From DASPOF01 sp035626155 (lineage in GTDB: Bacteria > Desulfobacterota > Binatia > Binatales > Binataceae): 10,485 bases of DNA. A program made the translations under genes and the position numbers. The notes below the pieces were generated by a model. The model made no database searches. It was given only the letters and a program-made list of their open reading frames with translations, and was not told the DNA's origin. The stretch lies in assembly GCA_035626155.1 (NCBI GenBank), contig DASPOF010000160.1, positions 1 to 10,485 of the forward strand. The letters run 5' to 3'. Positions 1 through 5,828 of this stretch are shown one piece after another (position 1 is the stretch's first letter; each line of letters begins with the position of its first letter).

Positions 1-33
1 GTCGAGCTGGTAGCCGAACTTTATCTTGCGCAT
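1..33 (-). CDS. 5' end of a gene leaving the left edge; possibly LLM-class oxidoreductase
   Basis: An ATG at 33-31 on the minus strand opens a frame reading MRKIKFGYQLD before the window ends. An AAAGGGA Shine-Dalgarno-like sequence sits about 7 nt upstream, which makes it a credible start. The gene lies 36 nt downstream of the SDR stop codon and in the same direction, so it is probably co-transcribed with it. The short N-terminus, ending in KFGYQLD, resembles the first beta strand of luciferase-like (LLM) flavin- or F420-dependent oxidoreductases, which often sit beside SDR genes. Eleven residues cannot prove a family, so that assignment is a suggestion only; the presence of a gene start is better supported than its product. 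Confidence 0.45.
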   Translation of the reverse strand, partial: MRKIKFGYQLD

Positions 34-69
34 GCGTGAGTCCCTTTCCGATCGATGCCGAGCGCGCCC

Positions 70-849
70 TCAGCGGATGCTAAGGCCGCCATCGACGATC
101 AGTTCCGTGCCGGTGATGTACGATGCGTCGTCGGAGAGCAGAAAGACGATCGCCTTGGCGATCTCCCACGGCGTACCCTGGCGGCCCATCGGGATGCGCG
201 GCGCAACCTGCGCCTCGCGGTCGCCGATCGCGCGCCGGACCATGGATGAATTGATCAGGCCGGGCAGGATCGTGTTGATGCGAATCTTGTCGCGCGCGTG
301 CGAGTTGGCGGCCGAGCGCGTAAGCCCGAGCAGCGCCGCCTTGGTCGCCTCGTAGGGAATGAGGCGGTTGCTCCGGAGCGCCGCGAGCGATGAGACGTTC
401 ACGATCGCGCCGCCGCCGGCCTTGGCTATCTCGGGGACCGCATAACGCATCGTGAGAAAATGGCTGCGCAGATTGACCGCGACCATGCGGTCGAACTGAT
501 CGGTGGTGGTCCTGAGGAGATCCGCGCCGATGCCGATGCCGACGTTGTTCACGAGCAGGTGCAGCGCGCCGAACGCCGCGACCGTCGCCTCGACCGCGCG
601 CCGGCAATCCTCCTCGCGGCTGACGTCGGCTTCCACAGCCTGCGCGCGGCCGCGCTCCTCGCGGATCGCGGTGACGGTTTCCTCCGCCAGGGCGAGCGAG
701 CGGTCCGCGACCATCACCGTGGCGCCCTCGCGCGCGCACACGATCGCGGTCGCGCGTCCGTTGCCGATCGAGAGCGTCTCGCCCGCATTCGGCGGTCCGT
801 CCGCGCCGCCGCCGACTATCAATGCGACTTTGCCATCGAGACGTCCCAT
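70..849 (-). CDS. SDR family NAD(P)-dependent oxidoreductase with enlarged cofactor loop
   Basis: A 259-residue classical short-chain dehydrogenase/reductase, a cytoplasmic Rossmann-fold enzyme that oxidises alcohols or reduces carbonyls with NAD(P). Visible signature elements are the Gly-rich cofactor loop (residues 13-31, ending GNGRATA), NNVG at 101-104 after beta4, Asn126 in VNL, the catalytic Ser153 and Tyr166-x-x-x-Lys170, and the PG motif at 196-197. The C-terminus IVDGG is typical of the family. The cofactor loop is clearly longer than the usual TGxxxGxG; a GxGNGRA form is known in an SDR subfamily, and this copy seems longer still. An ideal GGAGGA Shine-Dalgarno sequence lies 7 nt before the ATG at 849. 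It follows the CBS gene by 53 bp and precedes the gene start at 33. The substrate cannot be inferred from sequence. Confidence 0.93.
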   Translation of the reverse strand: MGRLDGKVALIVGGGADGPPNAGETLSIGNGRATAIVCAREGATVMVADRSLALAEETVTAIREERGRAQAVEADVSREEDCRRAVEATVAAFGALHLLVNNVGIGIGADLLRTTTDQFDRMVAVNLRSHFLTMRYAVPEIAKAGGGAIVNVSSLAALRSNRLIPYEATKAALLGLTRSAANSHARDKIRINTILPGLINSSMVRRAIGDREAQVAPRIPMGRQGTPWEIAKAIVFLLSDDASYITGTELIVDGGLSIR

Positions 850-902
850 CGCGATTCCTCCGCCGGTTAAGGGAAAGTGGATGCAGCGCAGCGCGCGGCG
901 GC

Positions 903-1433
903 TCAGGCGCCTTCGCGGCTGCGGAACCGATGGCTTCGCGGATGGGGCGGCAGAGTGAGCAACTCGCGGCTGAAGGACTCGCTTAAGTACTCAATCAGGT
1001 CGCGCATCGAGACGACATTGGCGGGCCGGCCCGCGTCATCGACCAGCGGAATATGGCGGTACCCCTCGACCACCATCTGGTAGAGCGCGAAGGCGAGATT
1101 GGAATCGCCGGGCAGCGTGACCGGGTCGCGCGTCATGAACGCGCTCACCGGCGTGCGATCGAGATTGATCGGATGTCCGACAATTTTCATCAGTATGTCG
1201 CGTTCGGTGAAAATTCCGGCGAGCTTGCCGCCCTCGACGGCCACCGCGCAGCCGTGGCGCTGCTCCTGCATGAGACGGATCACGCGCGCCAGGGTGTCCG
1301 TCGTCTCGACCACGAGCGGCGGCTTGGTCACGATGTCAGCGAGCGTTTTGTTGGCCAGCGCGGATTCGACCTCGGGTGCGCCGGGGTGCTCCTCGTCGAA
1401 GACGCGTCTGGTTTCGTCGTCGTCGTTTGTCAC
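903..1433 (-). CDS. CBS-domain pair protein
   Basis: A 176-residue protein made almost entirely of two CBS domains (about residues 32-87 and 97-150), which form a Bateman module. Such modules bind adenine nucleotides or S-adenosylmethionine and act as regulatory sensors. The repeated signatures are GIFTERDIL at 73-81 and VVSMRDLIEYL at 140-150, each following a GC/YRHIPLVD-type strand. No catalytic domain is attached. The N-terminus is acidic (TNDDDE) and the C-terminus is basic. The start is a GTG at 1433, chosen because a GAGGGG Shine-Dalgarno-like sequence lies about 9 nt upstream and no in-frame ATG precedes the first domain. It is the first gene of the leftward cluster, so it may be co-expressed with the SDR. 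Its ligand and partner are unknown. Confidence 0.9.
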   Translation of the reverse strand: MTNDDDETRRVFDEEHPGAPEVESALANKTLADIVTKPPLVVETTDTLARVIRLMQEQRHGCAVAVEGGKLAGIFTERDILMKIVGHPINLDRTPVSAFMTRDPVTLPGDSNLAFALYQMVVEGYRHIPLVDDAGRPANVVSMRDLIEYLSESFSRELLTLPPHPRSHRFRSREGA

Positions 1434-1469
1434 GGCGGCTATCCCCTCGCGGTTGGTTCGGTCGAGCTA

Positions 1470-1498
1470 ATAGTAATGCGCCCGCTCGCCGGTGGCAA
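1470..1498 (-). promoter_or_regulatory. Candidate sigma70-type promoter for the CBS-SDR operon
   Basis: On the minus strand a TTGCCA hexamer (1498-1493, 5 of 6 to TTGACA) is followed after exactly 17 bp by TACTAT (1475-1470, 4 of 6 to TATAAT). Transcription would begin near 1463 and give a leader of roughly 30 nt containing the GAGGGG ribosome binding site before the GTG at 1433. Position, spacing and the otherwise very GC-rich surroundings support it, but it is a pattern match only. Confidence 0.45.
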
Positions 1499-1627
1499 AG
1501 GCGAATCGCGCCGGGGGAGCGGCGCGGCCCGGACCCTCGTGCGGGTTCTCTTCGCGGCCCATTTGTGTTTTCCTGATGCCTGGCGTCTTAAGCGGGCTTT
1601 TGGATTGCGTGATTCCCGGCGCCGCAT

Positions 1628-1723
1628 GGAGGAGGAAGGGGCCCGGTGGCCCCACCGGTCTTCAAAACCGGCTTGGCAGGCATTGCGCCTGCCGGAGGGT
1701 TCGACTCCCTCCCCCCTCCGCCA
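1628..1723 (+). tRNA. selC: tRNA-Sec (anticodon UCA), with encoded CCA
   Basis: A complete bacterial selenocysteine tRNA, which inserts Sec at UGA codons with SelB and a SECIS hairpin. The folding read by hand is: 8 bp acceptor stem 1628-1635/1712-1719 (one A-C mismatch at 1633/1714); linker AA 1636-1637; 6 bp D stem 1638-1643/1648-1653 closing the small loop CGGT; 5 bp anticodon stem 1655-1659/1667-1671 with loop CTTCAAA, anticodon TCA at 1662-1664; long variable arm with 7 bp stem 1675-1681/1687-1693; 5 bp T stem 1695-1699/1707-1711 with loop TTCGACT; discriminator G at 1720 and CCA at 1721-1723. The 8+5 acceptor/T stack, 6 bp D stem with tiny loop, long extra arm and G73 are hallmarks that separate tRNA-Sec from a suppressor or tRNA-Ser. 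No selA, selB or selD is in view. Confidence 0.95.
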
Positions 1724-1982
1724 GCGACTCGATCGCGAGGGGTGCTCCGTCGCGGCATGCGCGGGATCGCGCCGGCCTATCCTCACGTCAATCGAGAGGG
1801 GACTGAGTAATCGAGTGACTATTCATCCGGCGCGCCCGAACGCAGCCGGCCGCGCTCCTCGAACGACGAACCAATCGGGACGGGTGCCGCGTGCGCGTGG
1901 CGGGAACCGCGGATTGCAAGTTCGGCCCGCCTGGGCTAGCAAATACCGAGGCGGCCGTAACGCCAACAGGGGCCGGATGCAA

Positions 1983-2000
1983 ATTCGGGGGTGACCGAAT
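1983..2000 (+). promoter_or_regulatory. Inverted repeat enclosing the ribosome binding site of the hydrolase gene
   Basis: ATTCGG (1983-1988) and CCGAAT (1995-2000) form a perfect 6 bp inverted repeat around the 6 nt loop GGGTGA, ending one base before the ATG at 2002. The G-rich stretch 1987-1992, the only Shine-Dalgarno-like sequence here, lies in the stem and loop. In RNA this hairpin could hide the ribosome binding site; in DNA it could be a small operator. A chance occurrence is possible at this length. Confidence 0.35.
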
Positions 2001-2001
2001 C

Positions 2002-2766
2002 ATGCCATATCTGGATCGCGATGGAGTCCGGATCTATTACGAAGAGCGCGGCACGGGCCCGGCGGTGCTCCTGTCGCATGGTTACAGCGCGAGCGCGCGG
2101 ATGTGGCGCGGACAGATGGATGCGCTCGCGGATCGATACCACCTGATTGCGTGGGACATGCGCGGCCACGATCGCTCGGACTCGCCCGACAATCTCGCGC
2201 TCTATACGCACGAGGCGACCATCGCCGACATGGCGGCCGTGATGGATGCGTGCAGGGTGCGGCGCGCGGTGGTCGGCGGCCTGTCGCTCGGCGGCTACAT
2301 GTCGCTCGCGTTTCATCTCGCACATCCCGAGCGCGTCGTGGCGCTGATGCTGTTCGATACCGGGCCGGGCTACAAGCGCGACGAGCCGCGCAACGAGTGG
2401 AATCGGATGGCCGACACCAGGGCGGCTACGCTCGAGAAGGAAGGACTGGCCGCCGCCGGCGCCGCCAGCGCGGAAGTTCGGGTCGCGCAGCATCGCAGCG
2501 CCCAGGGCCTGGCGCACGCGGCGCGCGGGATGCTCGCGCAGCGCGACGGGCGCGTCATCGAATCGCTGGCGTCGATTCGCGTACCGACCCTGGTGCTGGT
2601 CGGCGAGAAAGACCAGGCGTTTCTTTCCGCGACCGACTACATGGCGGCGAAGATTCCCGGCGCCGAAAAAGTGATTATCGCGAACGCGGGACACGCGTCG
2701 AATATCGACCAGCCCGCGGCCTTCAACGCCGCGGTGCGTTCCTTCCTCGATCGCGTCGCGCGCTGA
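2002..2766 (+). CDS. Alpha/beta hydrolase
   Basis: A 254-residue single-domain alpha/beta-hydrolase of typical length for the esterase/lactonase/haloperoxidase-like group. The catalytic triad can be read directly: nucleophile Ser95 in the elbow GLSLGG, Asp204 in GEKDQ, and His231 in NAGHAS; the oxyanion-hole motif HG is at 26-27. The cap region (about 125-190) is short and rich in Ala and Arg. There is no signal peptide, so it should act in the cytoplasm on an ester, thioester or lactone; the exact substrate is unknown. The ATG at 2002 is preferred over an upstream in-frame start because the family's N-terminal strand (the residues after MPYLDRDGVRIYYEE) begins just here and a G-rich ribosome site lies about 10 nt upstream. 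It stands alone on its strand and converges with the FAH-family gene. Confidence 0.92.
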   Translation: MPYLDRDGVRIYYEERGTGPAVLLSHGYSASARMWRGQMDALADRYHLIAWDMRGHDRSDSPDNLALYTHEATIADMAAVMDACRVRRAVVGGLSLGGYMSLAFHLAHPERVVALMLFDTGPGYKRDEPRNEWNRMADTRAATLEKEGLAAAGAASAEVRVAQHRSAQGLAHAARGMLAQRDGRVIESLASIRVPTLVLVGEKDQAFLSATDYMAAKIPGAEKVIIANAGHASNIDQPAAFNAAVRSFLDRVAR

Positions 2767-2789
2767 CGATCGCCGCGGCCGGCAGGGCG

Positions 2790-2799
2790 CCCCCCCCCC
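2790..2799. repeat. Ten-base C homopolymer between convergent genes
   Basis: A run of ten C lies in the 44 bp gap between the convergent hydrolase and FAH-family stop codons. No convincing hairpin with a T-tract is present there, so it is not called as a terminator. Runs like this are prone to slippage and to sequencing or assembly length errors. Confidence 0.9.
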
Positions 2800-2810
2800 G
2801 CGCGACGGGG

Positions 2811-3686
2811 TCAGATCGCGCCGGTCGCCGCCGGCTCGTCGATCACCCGATTCTCGATCGCGCCGATTCCTTCGATCTCGATTCTCACGACGTCGCCGGC
2901 CTTGAGAAAACGCGGCGGGCTGGTCGCGACGGCAACGCCGCCCGGCGTCCCGGTTGAGATGATCGTGCCGGGCTGCATCGTGAACACGGTCGAGAGCGTT
3001 TCGATCTCGGCGTAGCAGTCGAAAATCAGGTTCCTCGTGTTCGAATGCTGGCGCAGCTCGCCGTTGACGAACGTGCGAAGCTCGAGGCGATGCGGGTCGG
3101 GCAGTTCGTCGGGCGTGACGATCCACGGCCCGGCCGGCCCGTGCGTGTCGAAGGATTTTCCGAGCGTCATGGTCGGCGCTTTTGCCTGCCAGTCGCGGAC
3201 GCTCACGTCGTTCACGATCAGAAAGCCGGCGATCACTTCGCGAGCGCGCGCGCGGGGGACGCGGCGGCATCGCCGCCCAATCACGAATCCGAGTTCGCCC
3301 TCGTAGTCGAGCGATTTCGAAACGCGCGGCAAATGGATCGGATCGTACGGGCCGGTCACGCAGCTCGATTGCTTGTTGAAGAACATCGGGAAGACGGGTT
3401 TCTCCCGGTGTGTCTCGGCGATGTGATCGGCGTAATTCAATCCGATTGCGAGAAATTCCGGCGGGCGGCGAATCGGAGCCTCAAGGCGCACAGCGGCAAG
3501 CGGGATGCGCGGCGCGCCGGCCGCGGCCGCCTTTCGCGCTCGCTCGATCGCGCCGGCGCCGGCGCCGATGAGTTCGATCATCTCGCGGGGCAGGTCCGGA
3601 GCCGCAGCCGCGAGATCCACGATCGAGTCCTCGACCACGACGCCGATCCGAGTGAAGCCGTTGTGAGTGAAAGTCGCAAGTTTCAT
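2811..3686 (-). CDS. Fumarylacetoacetate hydrolase (FAH) family protein
   Basis: A 291-residue FAH-superfamily enzyme. Members hydrolyse, decarboxylate or isomerise 2-oxo/2-hydroxy acids at the end of aromatic and amino-acid catabolism, using Mg2+ or Mn2+. The probable metal ligands are visible as Glu129 and Glu131 in DYEGELG and Asp160 in VNDVS; the 29-residue gap between the second and third matches FAHD1-type enzymes. LNYADHIAE (83-91) holds the catalytic-lid His/Glu pair, GKSFDTHGP (176-184) the substrate loop and STGTPGG (244-250) the closing motif. The ATG at 3686 is chosen because homologues begin MKLATF-like and an AAGGTGA ribosome site lies 10 nt upstream; a longer in-frame start at 3749 would add 21 polar residues. 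Specificity cannot be assigned between oxaloacetate decarboxylase-like, hydroxymuconate-isomerase-like and acylpyruvase-like activity. Confidence 0.92.
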   Translation of the reverse strand: MKLATFTHNGFTRIGVVVEDSIVDLAAAAPDLPREMIELIGAGAGAIERARKAAAAGAPRIPLAAVRLEAPIRRPPEFLAIGLNYADHIAETHREKPVFPMFFNKQSSCVTGPYDPIHLPRVSKSLDYEGELGFVIGRRCRRVPRARAREVIAGFLIVNDVSVRDWQAKAPTMTLGKSFDTHGPAGPWIVTPDELPDPHRLELRTFVNGELRQHSNTRNLIFDCYAEIETLSTVFTMQPGTIISTGTPGGVAVATSPPRFLKAGDVVRIEIEGIGAIENRVIDEPAATGAI

Positions 3687-3995
3687 CGCGATGTCATCAC
3701 CTTGGTTATAGTTAGTCTCAGGGGGTAGCTGTACTATTGTCTCCTGCATTTCGCCATTTCAAGCCGGCGCAAATGTGCGAGCCTGCTTCGCCGCGCCAAT
3801 CGAGTGCGGGGGTCGATCGGCCATGATGGCTCTGCAAGCGGTCGGCGGCGTTTTCACCCGCTGGTTCTTCCCGCCGAAAGCGCCGCGCCGGACCCAGATT
3901 GCGCTGCCGGCCGGACCCGATTTATGGTGATGCCTGCGCCCCGGCTCGCGCAATATGGATGGTGAGCGGATGGCATGCACGGATCGAGAACAGCG
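3687..3995. other. Divergent intergenic region between FAH-family gene and membrane-protein array
   Basis: This 309 bp gap separates two divergently transcribed units and should hold both promoters. Close to the FAH gene (3687-3730) the DNA turns AT-richer, with TATAAC-like and AATAGT-like hexamers on the minus strand, but no well-spaced -35 partner was found. On the plus strand a weak pair, TTGCGC at 3899-3904 and TATGGT at 3923-3928 with 18 bp spacing, could drive the membrane-protein array; each half matches its consensus poorly. No protein-coding gene, RNA gene or terminator could be supported. Near its right end, from 3963, the sequence begins to resemble the spacers inside the array. 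Confidence 0.5.
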
Positions 3996-5798
3996 ATGGA
4001 CGATAGAGGCGGACCGGAATCAGCGGCGCGATCGGGCGCGATAAGCAGGGCGCGCCGATTGGCCGAGGGCTGGCGTGCGTATTTGACCGGCGATTGCGCG
4101 ATCGCGGTGGCGGGCGCCCTTATCTTCGGCGTCGCATTCGGGTGGCCGGTGCTCACGCATCTGACAACAGCCAGCCTTCGCGACGATTGGGACTTGTTCT
4201 TACTTCTCCACTGGGTGCCGTATTACACGGTCACGCATTTTCACCAATTGCCGCTGTGGAATCCATACGAGTGTGGCGGCGTTCCGATGATCGGGAACCC
4301 GCAGTCGCGAGTTCTGACCCCGTTCTTCCTGATTCACCTGTTGTTCGGACCGGCTGCTGGAATTCACCTGGAAATCGCACTTCACTTCGCGCTGGCTTGG
4401 GCGGGAGGATATTTCCTCGCGCGGACGCTGAAGATGAGCCGGATCGCTTCAGCAGGCGCCGCCACGATATTTCCCGCCAGTTCGTGGCTTTCGCTGCATG
4501 TCGCCGTGGGCCATGTGATCTTCCTGGGATTTGCGTATACCCCCTGGTTCCTCGCGTTCCTTTTGCAAGCGGCCGATCGAAAGCGAATCGACTGGGCGGT
4601 GATGGCGGGCGGCGCCATTGCGATGGCGTTCTTCGAGGGCAGCGCCCACCCGGTGATCTATACAGCGATGCTCGCGGTGCCGGTGGTCGTGACGCTCGCG
4701 GTCATGGAGAGAAGCTGGTGGCCGCTGGGCGCACTGGCTATCGCGGGAATATTCGGACTGGGATTTGCGGCGCCGAAGCTGCTCGCCGCGATTCATGTTC
4801 TATCGTTGCATCCGAGGCCGGTCGATTATCCGGTTGATTCCGAGTATGGAAAGCTATTAGTGCTCCTGTTTTCGCCGAGGCCGTATTTGAGCGGCGTCCC
4901 GATCAATCACTGGGGCTTCTGGGAATCAGGTGCATACATCGGGCTGTTCGTGATCCCGGCGCTGGCAGGCCTGCTCGCGGGCCGCCGGGCGGTCCCGTGG
5001 GGGGTCGCGGCGATTTTCATGCTGCTCCTGTACGGCGGCGATCACGGAGGCAGTCTGTGGCCGTGGACCATACTTCACCATCTGCCGGTTTTTTCGTCTT
5101 CGCAGAATCCGTCGCGGGCGATTATCCCTTTCGTACTGGCAGTCGCGGTGCTGGCAGGATTCGGATTCGATTGCGTTCAGCGCTGGATGGGGAGCTGGGG
5201 CGCACGTGCGGTTGGAATCTTTATAGTTGCGGCCGCCGTGGACTGCCTAATGGTGGATTTCCCCATTTTCACGCAAGCGTTCGTTCTGCCCATCGTCATC
5301 GGCGACGCAGCACCAACTTTTGTCCAGTTCTACCGGCCACTTTATGAGGGCGTTAGCCTCGAATTGGAACTGTGGGATGCGCTCAAGGGGCGCGGATCGA
5401 CCGATTGCTATGAGTATACATCCTTTCCCACTCCAGCGGTGGGCTCCAACCAGCTTGGCTATCGTGGCGAACAGTATGTCGTCGGCACGGGCTCGGTCGA
5501 ACTCGAAAGGTGGACCCCGAACAAGCTATGGTACCGCGTGGATGCGGCCGCGCCCTCCTTTGTTGTAATCAATCAGAATTACGATCCGTCATGGTCGCTG
5601 GTAAGGGGCGCCGGAGTAGTGTTTTGGGAGAATGGGCTTCTTGGCGTGCAGGTGCCGGCGGGCCGGCAAGAGATCGAGTTGGTGTACCGGGACCGCGAAT
5701 TTGCCTGGGGCGTACTTATTTTTCTGGCGACCCTGGCCGCCGCCGCTTTCATTTTCTTTTTCGAGTGGCGCCAGCGCGTACTTCATCGCGAGCGATGA
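3996..5798 (+). CDS. YfhO-like/GT-C-type polytopic membrane glycosyltransferase, array copy 1
   Basis: A 600-residue membrane protein, first of three tandem paralogues. A short cytoplasmic N-terminus leads into TM1 (about 35-55). The first extracytoplasmic loop then carries DDWD (63-66) and LWNPYECGGVP (87-97), the arrangement expected of GT-C enzymes, where an acidic residue in this loop is catalytic. About ten further hydrophobic segments run to residue 420. An extracytoplasmic domain (about 430-565) ends in the YDPSW...GLLGVQVPAG pattern seen at the C-terminus of YfhO-family proteins, and a last TM follows (568-589). Such proteins transfer sugars from polyprenyl-phosphate donors outside the membrane; acceptor and donor here are unknown. 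The ATG at 3996 is preferred to 3975 because all three copies then start MDD and align without gaps. The ribosome site is weak. The stop is TGA. Confidence 0.8.
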   Translation: MDDRGGPESAARSGAISRARRLAEGWRAYLTGDCAIAVAGALIFGVAFGWPVLTHLTTASLRDDWDLFLLLHWVPYYTVTHFHQLPLWNPYECGGVPMIGNPQSRVLTPFFLIHLLFGPAAGIHLEIALHFALAWAGGYFLARTLKMSRIASAGAATIFPASSWLSLHVAVGHVIFLGFAYTPWFLAFLLQAADRKRIDWAVMAGGAIAMAFFEGSAHPVIYTAMLAVPVVVTLAVMERSWWPLGALAIAGIFGLGFAAPKLLAAIHVLSLHPRPVDYPVDSEYGKLLVLLFSPRPYLSGVPINHWGFWESGAYIGLFVIPALAGLLAGRRAVPWGVAAIFMLLLYGGDHGGSLWPWTILHHLPVFSSSQNPSRAIIPFVLAVAVLAGFGFDCVQRWMGSWGARAVGIFIVAAAVDCLMVDFPIFTQAFVLPIVIGDAAPTFVQFYRPLYEGVSLELELWDALKGRGSTDCYEYTSFPTPAVGSNQLGYRGEQYVVGTGSVELERWTPNKLWYRVDAAAPSFVVINQNYDPSWSLVRGAGVVFWENGLLGVQVPAGRQEIELVYRDREFAWGVLIFLATLAAAAFIFFFEWRQRVLHRER

Positions 5799-5828
5799 GC
5801 GGACCGACCGGACCCATCAAAAGAAGAA

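Noticed and set aside
1563..1591. TTGTGT-17-TCTTAA as a promoter for tRNA-Sec.
   Set aside because: Each hexamer matches its consensus at only three of six positions; stable-RNA promoters are usually better, so it was not called.
1053..1994. A 313-codon plus-strand frame overlapping the CBS gene and the tRNA.
   Set aside because: It runs antisense to a clear CBS protein and through the tRNA-Sec gene; its translation is Arg/Gly-rich with no family pattern, as expected for a GC-rich shadow frame.
2767..2810. Bidirectional terminator between the convergent hydrolase and FAH-family genes.
   Set aside because: The gap is GC-rich with a C-run but has no clear stem followed by a T-tract on either strand.
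1936..3270. A 444-codon minus-strand frame opposite the alpha/beta hydrolase.
   Set aside because: Its translation is extremely Arg/His-rich and it overlaps two genes with intact catalytic motifs; long open frames antisense to GC-rich genes are common.
5796..5828. Copies 1 and 2 of the membrane-protein array are in the same frame, separated only by one TGA and ten sense codons, in a genome region that encodes tRNA-Sec: possible UGA read-through fusion.
   Set aside because: The second gene has its own start that matches the other copies, copies 2 and 3 are separated by TAA and a frame change, and no SECIS-like hairpin follows the TGA. The shared frame is best explained by a 30 nt spacer.
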